Origin: JABWCE01 sp964355045
GTDB lineage: Bacteria; Bacteroidota; Bacteroidia; NS11-12g; UBA9320
Assembly: GCA_964355045.1 (NCBI GenBank)
Contig: CAYHCM010000011.1
Span: forward strand, 1-41,125
Length of the DNA: 41,125 nucleotides
Reading direction: 5' to 3'
Positions 9,207 through 16,509 of this stretch are shown piece by piece (the first letter of the stretch is position 1; each line of letters begins with the position of its first letter). Both the position numbers and the translations under genes were made by a program. The notes beneath the pieces were generated by a model that saw only the letters and a list, made by a program, of their open reading frames with translations, ran no database searches and had not been told where the DNA came from.

Positions 9207-9576
9207 TTTGAGAAAAATAGAAGTAAATGTGTCAATATTTAGATTGGTATTAGTTAGAAAAATGACCTTCTGTAGCAATTCTCAAGCTTATACTGAAACC
9301 CTATAGTAAAAGCTTAAGGCTTAGGTTAAAGTTACCTTCGATCGAAAAATCTTAACCGCAACCTCCTCGAAAAATTAACCCAAATTAAGAAGGTTAAGGC
9401 TTAAGTTAAGGTTGCTTTCAACAGAAAAATCAATCCTCCACCTTATCCCTTCCACTTTAACCTTTCCACTTTAACCTTTCCACTTTAACCTTTCCTCTTT
9501 AACCCTTATAAATAATGCTCAAAGAAAAGAGTTATTATCTGTTATTAGCAGTTATTAGCAGTTATTAGCAGTTATT
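9207..9576. repeat. Word arrays of the GGTTAAGG / CCTTTCCACTTTAACC kind
   Basis: After about 90 bases of ordinary sequence, C-poor words (AAGGCTTAGGTTAAAGTTACC; AAGGTTAAGGCTTAAGTTAAGG ending in GTTGCTTTCAACAG) occupy 9308-9424, interrupted by a short complementary piece at about 9350-9365. A G-poor array of CCACTTTAACCTTTC words follows at 9433-9507. No gene is supported. Confidence 0.75.
9531..9576. repeat. 10-bp tandem repeat abutting a start codon
   Basis: The 10-bp unit GTTATTAGCA is present three times exactly (9541-9570), preceded by the related GTTATTATCT and followed by GTTATTATGA, whose ATG (9577) is the start of the next gene. The repeat thus ends in the start codon itself. Copy-number change would alter the 5' leader but not the reading frame. 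Confidence 0.85.
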
Positions 9577-9996
9577 ATGAGATACAATCCATTCAGACCG
9601 AACAGTATTGCAACGGAGGAACTTTTTCAGGGACGAACGGAAGAAATGCGGCTAATTGAAAAAAGTTTATTTCAAGCGAAAAATAATAACCCGCAGCACT
9701 TTTTAATAGAAGGAGAAAGAGGGCTGGGAAAATCCTCACTTTTTTTGAGAGTTGAACAACAAGCTAGAGGGCTTAGGACGATAGGTAAAGAAGTTTCAGT
9801 TAATTTTATCGTATTAACAATTGAGCTTGACTCTACTCAAACATTTTTTGAGATATTAATATCTATAGCTGCTGATTTAAAAAGAGCAATTGCTGAACGT
9901 GATAAATTAAAATATTTAGCAAAATCTGTTTGAGATTTTTTGAGCTATCCTGTACTGAAATATATTGTAATTAAACATCATTCAAGATGCAAGTAA
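9577..9996 (+). pseudogene. Truncated AAA ATPase, N-terminal part
   Basis: The start RYNPFRPNSIATEELFQGR and Walker A GERGLGKSS (about residues 47-55) belong to a P-loop ATPase of the same broad class as the gene at 8065, but a different subfamily. The open frame ends after 118 residues at KSV-TGA. In the same frame the sequence continues DFLSYPVLKY before a second stop at 9994-9996. A TGG-to-TGA change is a plausible cause of the first stop, and everything C-terminal, including Walker B, is missing. It is a remnant, not a functional ATPase. Confidence 0.75.
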
Positions 9997-10075
9997 AACC
10001 AAAATAACAACTCTGGACTCCTCTACTTTTCTACCCAAAACCCATCAGAATTATCCTTAACCTCAATTAATTTGA

Positions 10076-10083
10076 TAACTTTG
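10076..10083 (+). promoter_or_regulatory. Candidate Bacteroidota -7 box
   Basis: TAACTTTG matches the Bacteroidota sigma-ABfr -7 consensus TAnnTTTG exactly and lies 14 bases before the ATG of the antitoxin-like gene at 10098. No clear TTG -33 element is seen at the expected distance, which lowers confidence. Confidence 0.4.
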
Positions 10084-10097
10084 TAAAAAAACATAAA

Positions 10098-10295
10098 ATG
10101 CAAACTTTAATTATCGAAATTGAATCAATTAGTAAAGCAAAAGAACTTTCATCTTTACTTTCCTCTCTGGATTTTGTTAGAAAAGTGTCCACTATTAATA
10201 AATCTAAATCTCTTTTAGCTGCATTGCAAGATCATGAAAATCTGAAAGATTCTATTGTTAAAAGAAAAAACAAGGCTATTGCAAAGTACTTATAA
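10098..10295 (+). CDS. Putative antitoxin of a PemK/MazF-type pair
   Basis: The 65-residue protein starts QTLIIEIESISKAKELSSLL and ends in a basic lysine-rich tail. No catalytic motif is seen. Its identity rests on position: the TAA overlaps the ATG of the PemK/MazF-like gene (TAATG), the usual arrangement of type II antitoxin-toxin pairs. Small proteins of this kind commonly precede PemK-like genes in Bacteroidota. A candidate -7 box lies just upstream. It appears intact, while its toxin partner is frameshifted. Confidence 0.6.
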   Translation: MQTLIIEIESISKAKELSSLLSSLDFVRKVSTINKSKSLLAALQDHENLKDSIVKRKNKAIAKYL

Positions 10296-10626
10296 TGAGG
10301 GTGCATCAAAGGGATATCATTGAGTTAAATTATGAACTACCAAATGGCAAGTTTAAAGTACATCCGGCAATAGTAATTTCCAATTCCAATATATTAGATA
10401 GTGAAGACATTTTTTATGCCGTAATGATATCTTCAAATTCTATGAATGAAGAATTTAATTTCGAGTTAACTGATTCAATGCTGACGAAGCCACTTGCTAA
10501 AAAATCATTTGTAAAATGTCGTTAATTCAATCATATACCGTTGATGAAGTAATGTCAAAAATTTCTGTTTTAAAGCAAGTTGATTTTGATAAACTACTTA
10601 AAAGAATTTTTGAAACGGTATTTTAG
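10295..10626 (+). pseudogene. PemK/MazF-like toxin gene with frameshift
   Basis: The first frame (10295-10525) encodes MRVHQRDIIELNYELPNGK, HPAIVISNSNI and KPLAKKSFVKCR before a stop. This fits PemK/MazF/Kid-fold ribosome-independent RNases (conserved start of the beta-barrel and the HPAIVIS strand). Immediately after, another frame continues with LIQSYTVDEVMSKIS and KQVDFDKLLKRIFETVF to a stop at 10624-10626, matching the usual C-terminal helix. A single missing base at CGT-TAATTC near 10523 explains the break. The toxin is either inactivated or carries an assembly error. Confidence 0.65.
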
Positions 10627-10869
10627 TTATCTAATTGAAATATATACGCCTTTAACCTTTCCTTCCTTTAACCTTTAACCTTTCCACTATAACCTTGCGG
10701 GTTTCGAGTTTCGAGTTTCGTGAGTTTCGAGTTTCGTAAACCCAAAACAATAAAAACCCAAAACCCGAAACACAATACAACAAAAACCCGAAACAACATA
10801 AACCCGAAACAATAAACCCGAAACAATAAACCCGAAACCCGAAACAACATAAACCCGAAACCCTCCCCC
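10627..10869. repeat. Word arrays leading to wzt head 1
   Basis: CCTTTAACCTTTCC words (about 10650-10690) are followed by a C-poor block of GGGTTTCGAGTTTCG type (10697-10738) and then an AAACCCGAAACAATAAA array (10741-10865). The block from about 10675 onward recurs at 11755 and 12788 with only small changes. Confidence 0.85.
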
Positions 10870-10980
10870 ATGTCCATCATCCAGGTTCAAAACCTCTCCA
10901 AATCCTACACAATACACCACGAAGGACAGGAACGCGCGATGTAATAACCAACAAAGCCCGTAAACTCTTCTCCTTCCCCT
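10870..10980 (+). pseudogene. 5' head of a wzt-like ABC ATPase gene, copy 1
   Basis: ATG begins SIIQVQNLSKSYTIHHEGQ, the N-terminus of a polysaccharide ABC-transporter ATPase of the Wzt type, and stops before Walker A. Compared with copies 2-4, about 11 bases are missing near 10936, so the frame closes at 10942-10944. Recognisable sequence (VITNKARKLF in another frame) continues to about 10975. The interrupted ORF6N gene starts at 11003. Confidence 0.8.
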
Positions 10981-11136
10981 CAACATTTGCCATAATTATC
11001 AAATGGATATTATTAAATTAATAGAAGATAATATTATTACTATGAATAATCAATTGGTTATTCTTGATATTAATGTTGCCGAATTCTACGAAGTAGAAAC
11101 TAAAAGGGTTAATGAAGCCGTGAAAAACAATCCTGA

Positions 11137-11228
11137 AATACCCAAGAGATATTATTCCTGCTAACCATAATTGATTTTGGGTATTCCATAAGACCTATAT
11201 TTAAAAAATAAATATAAATTACTTATGA
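11137..11228. mobile_element. Miniature inserted element, copy 1 (92 bp)
   Basis: This stretch interrupts the ORF6N gene. It begins AATACCCAA, and a perfect inverted copy TTGGGTATT lies at 11177-11185. It then has CCATAAGACCTATA and ends AATTACTTATGA. The flank is TGA on the left and the element ends in TGA on the right, a possible 3-bp target duplication. The same ends and internal GGGTATTCCATA motif occur in the insertion at 19476-19565, while the remaining bases differ. It has no coding capacity, so any movement would need a transposase elsewhere. Confidence 0.7.
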
Positions 11229-11469
11229 CAAGTTTCCGGAAGGATATATAGTTGAAGTAAGTTCTAAAGACTGGCTTTTAATGAAGTCGAAATTTTCGAC
11301 TTCATTAAAAGGAGGTAAAACGAAACCACCTAAAGCCTTTACAGAAAAGGGGCTCTACATGTTAGCCACAATTTTAAAAAGCCCATATGCAACTCAAACT
11401 ACTATTGCAATTATAGAGACTTTTGCTAAAATGAGAGAACTTGGACGAAATATTAATCAATTAGCTACC

Positions 11470-11555
11470 ATTAAAACAGAAGATGAAAAACAACCCATAA
11501 TGCAACGAAGCGGTGAGTTAATAGCTGAAATATTTGAAAATGACCTTTCATTAAC
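11470..11555. repeat. 86-bp exact repeat inside the ORF6N genes (copy 1; copy 2 at 12462-12547)
   Basis: The 86 bases are identical to 12462-12547 (offset 992), although the flanking coding sequence of the two ORF6N genes has diverged at many codon positions. This patch of identity suggests recent gene conversion or unequal recombination. Confidence 0.8.
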
Positions 11556-11631
11556 AGGGACTGAAACAACCTTTGAACTCAATTTTGCGGTTCTAAAGTT
11601 TAAACACACCGTCAAAAAAGGAAAGAAATAA

Positions 11632-11941
11632 TTTCATTCCTTCCTTTTACCTTTAACCTTTCCTCACTTTAACCTTTATCTTTTCCTTCCTTTAACCTTT
11701 CTTAACCTTAACCTCAACCTCAACCTTTTTTCACTTTAACCTTTCCTTCCTTTAACCTTTAACTTTCCACTTTAACCTTGCGGGTTTCGAGTTTCGAGTT
11801 TCGTGAGTTTCGTGTTTCGTAAACCCAAAACAATAAAAACCCAAAACCCGAAACACAATACAATAAAAACCCGAAACAACATAAACCCGAAACAATAAAA
11901 ACCCGAAACCCGAAACAACATAAACCCAAAACCCTTCCCCC
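11632..11941. repeat. Word arrays leading to wzt head 2
   Basis: CCTTTAACCTTTCC and CCTCAACC words (11640-11775) are followed by the GGGTTTCGAGTTTCG block (11782-11820) and the AAACCCGAAAC array (11821-11935). The last ~190 bases closely repeat 10675-10869. No gene is supported. Confidence 0.85.
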
Positions 11942-12073
11942 ATGTCCATCATCTCCGTCCAAAACCTCTCCAAATCCTACATCATAAACCACGAAGGACA
12001 GGAACGTTATACCGCCTTGAGCGATGTGATAACCAATAAAGCAAAGAAACTCTTTTCCTTCCTTAATCCTTGA
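11942..12073 (+). pseudogene. 5' head of a wzt-like ABC ATPase gene, copy 2
   Basis: The 43-codon open frame starts MSIISVQNLSKSYIINHEGQ and continues ERYTALSDVITNKAKKLF to a TGA at 12071-12073. It is the N-terminus of a Wzt-type ATPase up to about 15-20 residues before where Walker A would come. The ORF6N start follows after 7 bases. It could be translated as a leader peptide ahead of the ORF6N gene. Confidence 0.82.
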
Positions 12074-12080
12074 CCTTAAA

Positions 12081-12623
12081 ATGGAAATTATAAAATTTGA
12101 AGAAGTAGAAACTAAAATAATTAGCCTTCGTCAGTTGCAGGTTATTATTGATAGTGACATTGCAGATTTGTATGGCGTAGAAACCCGGGATATTAATAAA
12201 GCAGTTAAAAATAACCCGGATAAATTTCCATCAGGCTATCTTTTTGAATTAACAGAAGAGGAGTTGGAAATTTTGCGGGGGAAATTTTCCACCGCAAAAC
12301 TTTCGAAGACCCGAACTTTGCCAAAGGCTTTTACTGAAAAAGGTTTATATATGCTGGCAACAATATTAAAAAGCAAAATTGCCACTAAAACAACTTTGGC
12401 AATAATTGAAACCTTTGCCAAAATAAAAGAATTAGGAAGAAACATTAATCAGTTGGCCACTATTAAAACAGAAGATGAAAAACAACCCATAATGCAACGA
12501 AGCGGTGAGTTAATAGCTGAAATATTTGAAAATGACCTTTCATTAACCGGTACTGAAACAACTTTTGAAATTAATTTTGCCGTTTTAAAATTTAAACATA
12601 CTGTTAAAAAAGGGAAGAAATAA
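12081..12623 (+). CDS. ORF6N-domain DNA-binding protein, copy 2 (intact)
   Basis: The 180-residue protein has an ORF6N domain at about residues 8-95: ISLRQLQVIIDSDIADLYGV, DINKAVKNNPDKFPSGYLFE and KAFTEKGLYMLATILKSKIA. A helical C-terminal part ends FKHTVKKGKK. ORF6N domains come from phage antirepressor-like proteins and are common as single genes in Bacteroidota; the target is unknown. Length and frame are normal. It starts 7 bases after wzt head 2, suggesting translational coupling. An 86-bp patch is identical to the broken copy at 11003. Confidence 0.88.
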   Translation: MEIIKFEEVETKIISLRQLQVIIDSDIADLYGVETRDINKAVKNNPDKFPSGYLFELTEEELEILRGKFSTAKLSKTRTLPKAFTEKGLYMLATILKSKIATKTTLAIIETFAKIKELGRNINQLATIKTEDEKQPIMQRSGELIAEIFENDLSLTGTETTFEINFAVLKFKHTVKKGKK

Positions 12624-13007
12624 ATACCTCCTAAAAAATTTAACCTTTAACCCTTCCTCCCTTTAACCTTTCAACTTTAACCTTTCCTTCCTTTAACCTT
12701 TAACCTTTCCTTCCTTTAACCTTTAACCTTTTTTTCACTTTAACCTTTCCTTCCTTTAACCTTTAACCTTTTTTTCACTTTAACCTTTCCTTCCTTTAAC
12801 CTTTAACTTTCCACTTTAACCTTGCGGGTTTCGAGTTTCGAGTTTCGTGAGTTTCGAGTTTCGTAAACCCAAAACAATAAAAACCCAAAACCCGAAACAC
12901 AATACAACAAAAACCCGAAACAACAACAGACCCGAAACAATAAACCCGAAACCCGAAACAACAAAAACCCAAAACCCGAAACAACATAAACCCAAAACCC
13001 TTCCCCC
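12624..13007. repeat. Word arrays leading to wzt head 3
   Basis: A long G-poor array of CCTTTCCTTCCTTTAACC words (12640-12822), including a nearly exact ~50-bp tandem unit repeated about three times, is followed by the GGGTTTCGAG block (12827-12865) and the AAACCCGAAAC array (12866-13000). No gene is supported. Confidence 0.85.
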
Positions 13008-13121
13008 ATGTCCATCATCTCCGTCCAAAACCTCTCCAAATCCTACATCATAAACCACGAAGGACAGGAACGCTATACCGCCTTACGGGATGTAATAACG
13101 AAAATAATGAAATATTTCTAA
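13008..13121 (+). pseudogene. 5' head of a wzt-like ABC ATPase gene, copy 3
   Basis: The frame starts MSIISVQNLSKSYIINHEGQ and reads ERYTALRDVITK before diverging into IMKYF-stop. The stop TAA overlaps the ATG of the following RhuM-type fragment (TAATG at 13119-13123), an arrangement typical of translational coupling. The nucleotide sequence is nearly identical to copies 2 and 4 up to codon 31. Confidence 0.82.
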
Positions 13122-13315
13122 TGGAACAAGGTGAAATAGTGATATATAAGTCCTTTGATAATTCTGAATTCCAGATGGAAGTTAGAGTTGAAAATGACAC
13201 TGTTTGGCTAACCCAAGCTCAAATGGCAGAGTTATTTCAAACCCCACGAAACCCCATAAGTCTTCAAATTTCTAATTTATTTAAAGAAGGTGAACTGCTT
13301 GAAATTTCAGGATGA
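13121..13315 (+). pseudogene. N-terminal fragment of a RhuM-family gene
   Basis: The 64-residue frame has GEIVIYKSFDNSEFQMEVRV and VWLTQAQMAELFQTPRNPIS, the start of RhuM-family (virulence-associated, phage-type DNA-binding) proteins. It stops at LLEISG-TGA after the helix-turn-helix region; the usual YYNLDVIISVGYRV core is missing. A longer RhuM gene begins about 100 bases downstream. It has a counterpart at 15174. Confidence 0.75.
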
Positions 13316-13418
13316 AAGGATTCTTTACTGCTTGGTTATTAAGACTTGCAAAAAGAAACTATGATTTCGACTACATATTTTTTTTCATCACAAAACATAA
13401 ATTACCATTCGTTTTAAG

Positions 13419-14262
13419 ATGACCTCAGGTGAAATAATCATATATCAACCCAATCACCAATCTATTCAACTTGAGGTTCGTATAGACGAAGAAACTGTTT
13501 GGTTAAGTCAATCCCAAATGGTTAAACTTTTTATGGCCACAAAACAAAATGTTAGTTTACATATAAATAATATTTTTAAAGAAGGGGAATTAATTCCTGA
13601 TTCAACTGTCAAGGAATACTTGACAGTTCAAATGGAAGGCTCAAGAAAAATCCAAAGAAAAACAATCGTTTATAATCTTGACGTCATTATCTCTGTTGGA
13701 TATAGGGTAAAATCTCAAAGAGGTACACAGTTTCGCATTTGGGCTAATGCCGTATTAAAGGATTACTTAATGAAGGGACATGCCATAAACCAGCGTGTAT
13801 TCAATATAGAAAAAAAGTTATTAGAACATGAACAAAAATTTGACTTACTAATCAAAACAAACTTACCTAAAACAGAAGGGATTTTTTATGATGGTCAAAT
13901 ATTTGATGCCTATGAGTTCGTTTCCAAATTAATAAAATCGGCTAAGAAGTCAATAGTATTAATTGACAATTATATTGATGAAAGTGTATTAACTTTATTA
14001 TCAAAAAAGGACTAATAATGTATCATCAACAATCTATACGGCATCCATCTCCAAACCATTAATTTTAGATTTGAAACGTCATAATTCCCAATATCCTGCA
14101 ATCGAAATAAAAATATTTACAAAATCACACGACCGTTTTTTAATTATTGACTCCGCAACCGTTTATCATATCGGAGCATCTTTAAAAGATCTCGGTAAAA
14201 AGTGGTTTACCTTTTCAAAAATTGAACTTAATGCAAACGAGATGTTAAATAAATTGATTTGA
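13419..14262 (+). pseudogene. RhuM-family protein gene with C-terminal nuclease-like domain, frameshifted (copy A)
   Basis: The first frame (13419-14015, 198 residues) has GEIIIYQPNHQSIQLEVRID, the helix-turn-helix VWLSQSQMVKLFMATKQN, the RhuM core YNLDVIISVGYRV / GTQFRIWANAVL, and a linker. The C-terminal domain starts at GIFYDGQIFDAYEFVSKLI and the frame ends SKKD-stop. One base later another frame continues NVSSTIYTASISKPLILDL, then HDRFLIIDSATVYHIGASLK to 14262. Removing the C near 14012 gives GA-TAATAATG and one intact frame. The HDRFLIID part resembles a PLD-like or DUF-type nuclease motif, a tentative reading. Exactly the same frameshift is in copy B at 15498. Confidence 0.8.
13881..14099. 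repeat. 219-bp exact repeat (partner 15975-16193)
   Basis: All 219 bases match 15975-16193 (offset 2094), covering the 5' part of the C-terminal domain of both RhuM-type genes and the shared frameshift. The N-terminal halves of the two genes are far more diverged. Confidence 0.9.
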
Positions 14263-14349
14263 GAAATATTGAAAGGATAAGGCTGTTTTGAATGGGTTAC
14301 GGGTTTGAAGGGTTTTGGGTTTCGGGTTTAGTGTTTCGCTGCACAGATT
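14263..14349. repeat. C-poor GGGTTTCGGG words
   Basis: About 50 bases of GGGTTTGAAGGGTTTTGGG and TTTCGGGTTTAGTG words precede the S23-like gene at 14350. A very similar block precedes its paralogue at 18601. Here the C-poor arm lies before a start codon, unlike most other junctions. Confidence 0.75.
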
Positions 14350-14736
14350 ATGAATATTAAACAATTTGAAGATTTAAAAATATGGCAGGATGCAAGAAAT
14401 ATCTGCAAAATTGTTTATGCAATTACATCAAATGGATTGTTTAGCACTGACTTCAAATTTAGAGATCAGATAAGAGGCTCTGCAGGGTCAACTATGGATA
14501 ATATAGCAGAAGGTTTTGATCGGGGAGGCAATAAAGAGTTTTATCAATTTCTTTCGATATCAAAAGGGTCATGTGGTGAAACACAGTCACAATCATACAG
14601 AAGTTTTGATTGTAAATATATTAATCAAACCCAATTGGATGACCTTTTGGAACGCACAGATAAACTCAGCAGAAAAATAAATAATTTAATGCAACACCTC
14701 AAAAATTCAGAAATAAAAGGAATTAAATACAAATAA
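14350..14736 (+). CDS. Four-helix-bundle protein (S23-like), paralogue 1
   Basis: The 128-residue protein starts MNIKQFEDLKIWQDARNIC, with the family signature FRDQIRGSAGSTMDNIAEGF and DRGGNKEFYQFLSISKGSCG. Length and frame are normal. It is closely related to the gene at 18601, which differs at roughly one residue in five, and both are embedded in GGGTTTCGAG words on both sides, so gene and flanks look duplicated together. The function of the family is unknown; a role with 23S rRNA intervening sequences is only historical. Confidence 0.9.
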   Translation: MNIKQFEDLKIWQDARNICKIVYAITSNGLFSTDFKFRDQIRGSAGSTMDNIAEGFDRGGNKEFYQFLSISKGSCGETQSQSYRSFDCKYINQTQLDDLLERTDKLSRKINNLMQHLKNSEIKGIKYK

Positions 14737-15040
14737 GTTTCGAGTTTAAAAAGGTTTTGGGTTTCGAGTTTTTATTGTTTCGGGTTTAAATAAGTTTCGA
14801 GTTTCGCTACACTCCAAACAATCAAACCCAAAACCCAAAACAACAAACCCAAAACAACAAACCCGAAACAACAAACCCAAAACAACAAACCCAAAACAAC
14901 AAACCCAAAACAATAAAAACCCAAAACCCGAAACAACATAAACCCAAAACCCGAAACAACATAAACCCCAAACCCGAAACCCAAAACCCAAAACCCGAAA
15001 CAACAAACCCGAAACAACATAAACCCGAAACCCTTCCCCC
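14737..15040. repeat. Word arrays leading to wzt head 4
   Basis: C-poor GTTTCGAGTTTAAAAAGG and GGGTTTCGAG words (14737-14808) are followed by about 210 bases of AAACCCGAAACAAC / AAACCCAAAACAAC array (14815-15035) up to the ATG of wzt head 4. No gene is supported. Confidence 0.85.
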
Positions 15041-15181
15041 ATGTCCATCATCTCCGTCCAAAACCTCTCCAAATCCTACATCATAAACCACGAAGGACAG
15101 GAACGTTATACCGCCTTGCGGGATGTCATAACCAACAAAGCCCGAAAACTCTTCTCCTCAACCTCAACCTCAATTGCTTAA
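15041..15181 (+). pseudogene. 5' head of a wzt-like ABC ATPase gene, copy 4
   Basis: This is the longest copy: 46 codons starting MSIISVQNLSKSYIINHEGQ, then ERYTALRDVITNKARKLFSS, and a tail TSTSIA encoded by array words (CTCAACCTCAACCTCAA). The stop at 15179-15181 lies inside the first codons of the next RhuM fragment (TTG start at 15174). As in the other copies, the similarity ends before Walker A. Confidence 0.82.
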
Positions 15182-15467
15182 TCACGCAGAAATAGTTCTT
15201 TATCAAAATGATGTATCTTTAGGGTATCATGTAAGTCATATTGAAGTTAGAGTGGAGAATGAAACAGTTTGGCTAACCCAGGCTCAAATGGCTGAGTTAT
15301 TTCAAACAACACGTAATAATATAACTCTCCATATTTCTAATATTTTTAAAGAAGGTGAATTACTTGAAATTTCAGTATGTAAGGATTCCTTACTAACTGC
15401 AAAGGATGGTAAGAGATTCAAACAAAATATTATTTCAGCTACAGATTTTTCTACATCATTATGTTAA
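15174..15467 (+). pseudogene. N-terminal fragment of a RhuM-family gene (second)
   Basis: The frame has NHAEIVLYQNDVSLGYHVSH and VWLTQAQMAELFQTTRNNIT, then LLEISVCKDSLLTAKDGKR before ending at 15467. This is the RhuM N-terminus without its core. TTG at 15174 is the only early start in frame and overlaps the end of wzt head 4. The layout head-fragment-RhuM repeats that at 13008-14262. Confidence 0.72.
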
Positions 15468-15497
15468 ACCAAAACAGACCTTAAGTTTTACTTCTAA

Positions 15498-16356
15498 ATG
15501 ACCACAGGTGAAATAATTTTGTATCAAACATCAAATAATCAAACTGCATTAGAGGTAAGGTTTGAAGAAGAAACTGTTTGGCTTACCCAAGCACAAATAG
15601 CAGAGTTATTTGGCACCAAACGACCAGCTATTTCAAAACATCTGATTAACATCTATAAATCAGGAGAATTGGTTGAAAATAGCACATGTTCCATTTTGGA
15701 ACACGTGGGTAAAAGTGGAATTCAAAAATATCAAACACAGTATTATAATCTTGATGCTATTTTATCTGTAGGATATAGGGTAAATTCAAAAAATGCAACG
15801 CAATTCCGTATTTGGGCTAATAAGATTTTAAAAAGTTATCTGCTCAAAGGCTACGCCATTCGCCAACAATTTGAGCTTATTGAACAAACATTAGATCAAC
15901 ATAAAAAAACACTTATTAACCACGAACAAAAATTTGATTTACTGATAAAAACCAACTTACCTCCATCAGAAGGTATTTTTTATGATGGTCAAATATTTGA
16001 TGCCTATGAGTTCGTTTCCAAATTAATAAAATCGGCTAAGAAGTCAATAGTATTAATTGACAATTATATTGATGAAAGTGTATTAACTTTATTATCAAAA
16101 AAGGACTAATAATGTATCATCAACAATCTATACGGCATCCATCTCCAAACCATTAATTTTAGATTTGAAACGTCATAATTCCCAATATCCTGCCATAGAT
16201 ATAAAATTATTTACAAAATCACACGACCGTTTTTTGATTATTGACAATTCCATCGTTTATCACATTGGTGCTTCACTAAAAGATCTTGGTAAAAAGTGGT
16301 TTGCATTTTCAAAAATTGAACTTGATGCCGAAGATATTTTAAATAAATTGATTTGA
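15498..16356 (+). pseudogene. RhuM-family protein gene, frameshifted (copy B)
   Basis: The first frame (15498-16109, 203 residues) has GEIILYQTSNNQTALEVRFE, VWLTQAQIAELFGTKRPAIS, the core YYNLDAILSVGYRV / ATQFRIWANKILKSYLLKG, a helical linker, and the same C-terminal domain start as copy A. It breaks at SKKD-stop at the same base as copy A. The rest (to KWFAFSKIELDAEDILNKLI, 16356) lies in another frame. The N-terminal half differs clearly from copy A, but 15975-16193 is identical to it. Confidence 0.8.
15975..16193. repeat. 219-bp exact repeat (partner 13881-14099)
   Basis: This is the second copy of the exact repeat spanning the frameshift in the two RhuM-type genes. Confidence 0.9.
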
Positions 16357-16445
16357 GAAATATTGAAAGGATAAGGTTAAGGTTAAGGTTGCTTTCTGTA
16401 GCAAACCTCAATCTCAACCTCAACCTTAACCTCAACCTCAACAAA
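16357..16445. repeat. GGTTAAGG / CCTCAACC hairpin arms
   Basis: GATAAGGTTAAGGTTAAGG with GTTGCTTTCTGTAGC (16371-16402) is followed at once by CCTCAATCTCAACCTCAACC words (16405-16441). The two arms are about equal in length and face each other closely, the most compact example of the paired arrays. Confidence 0.8.
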
Positions 16446-16486
16446 TAAAAAAAGCCACTAATACACTGCCGGGCATATATGTGGCT
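16446..16486 (-). terminator. Rho-independent terminator of the HU-like gene
   Basis: Read on the minus strand, AGCCAC (complement of 16481-16486) and GTGGCT (complement of 16453-16458) form a stem, with a GCCCGGC-containing loop, followed by a run of T (complement of the A run at 16446-16452). It lies about 25 bases past the stop of the HU-like gene. Confidence 0.65.
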
Positions 16487-16509
16487 AAGGAAAAATTTAA
16501 AAGACTCAA

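Larger units (their letters stand above)
11003..11631 (+). pseudogene. ORF6N-domain protein gene, copy 1, interrupted by a 92-bp insertion
   Basis: The frame starts DIIKLIEDNIITMNNQLVI and reaches RVNEAVKNNPE, then runs into an inserted element with stops. After the insertion another frame resumes KFPEGYIVEVSS and later KAFTEKGLYMLATILKS and GRNINQLATIKTEDEKQ. Removing 11137-11228 restores one continuous ORF6N frame ending at 11631. ORF6N is a phage-type DNA-binding domain of unknown cellular role. A usable ATG at 11281 would leave only the C-terminal half. The intact paralogue is at 12081. Confidence 0.85.

Noticed and set aside
10668..10986. Minus-strand frames rich in FRVYVVSGFGF, also at 11752-11992, 12796-13058 and 14746-15091
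   Set aside because: They are readings of the AAACCCGAAAC arrays; open only because the words lack stop codons in those frames.
16238..16444. Minus-strand frame starting MLRLRLRLRLRLRF
   Set aside because: It comes from CCTCAACC words and runs into the opposite strand of a RhuM gene; not a real protein.
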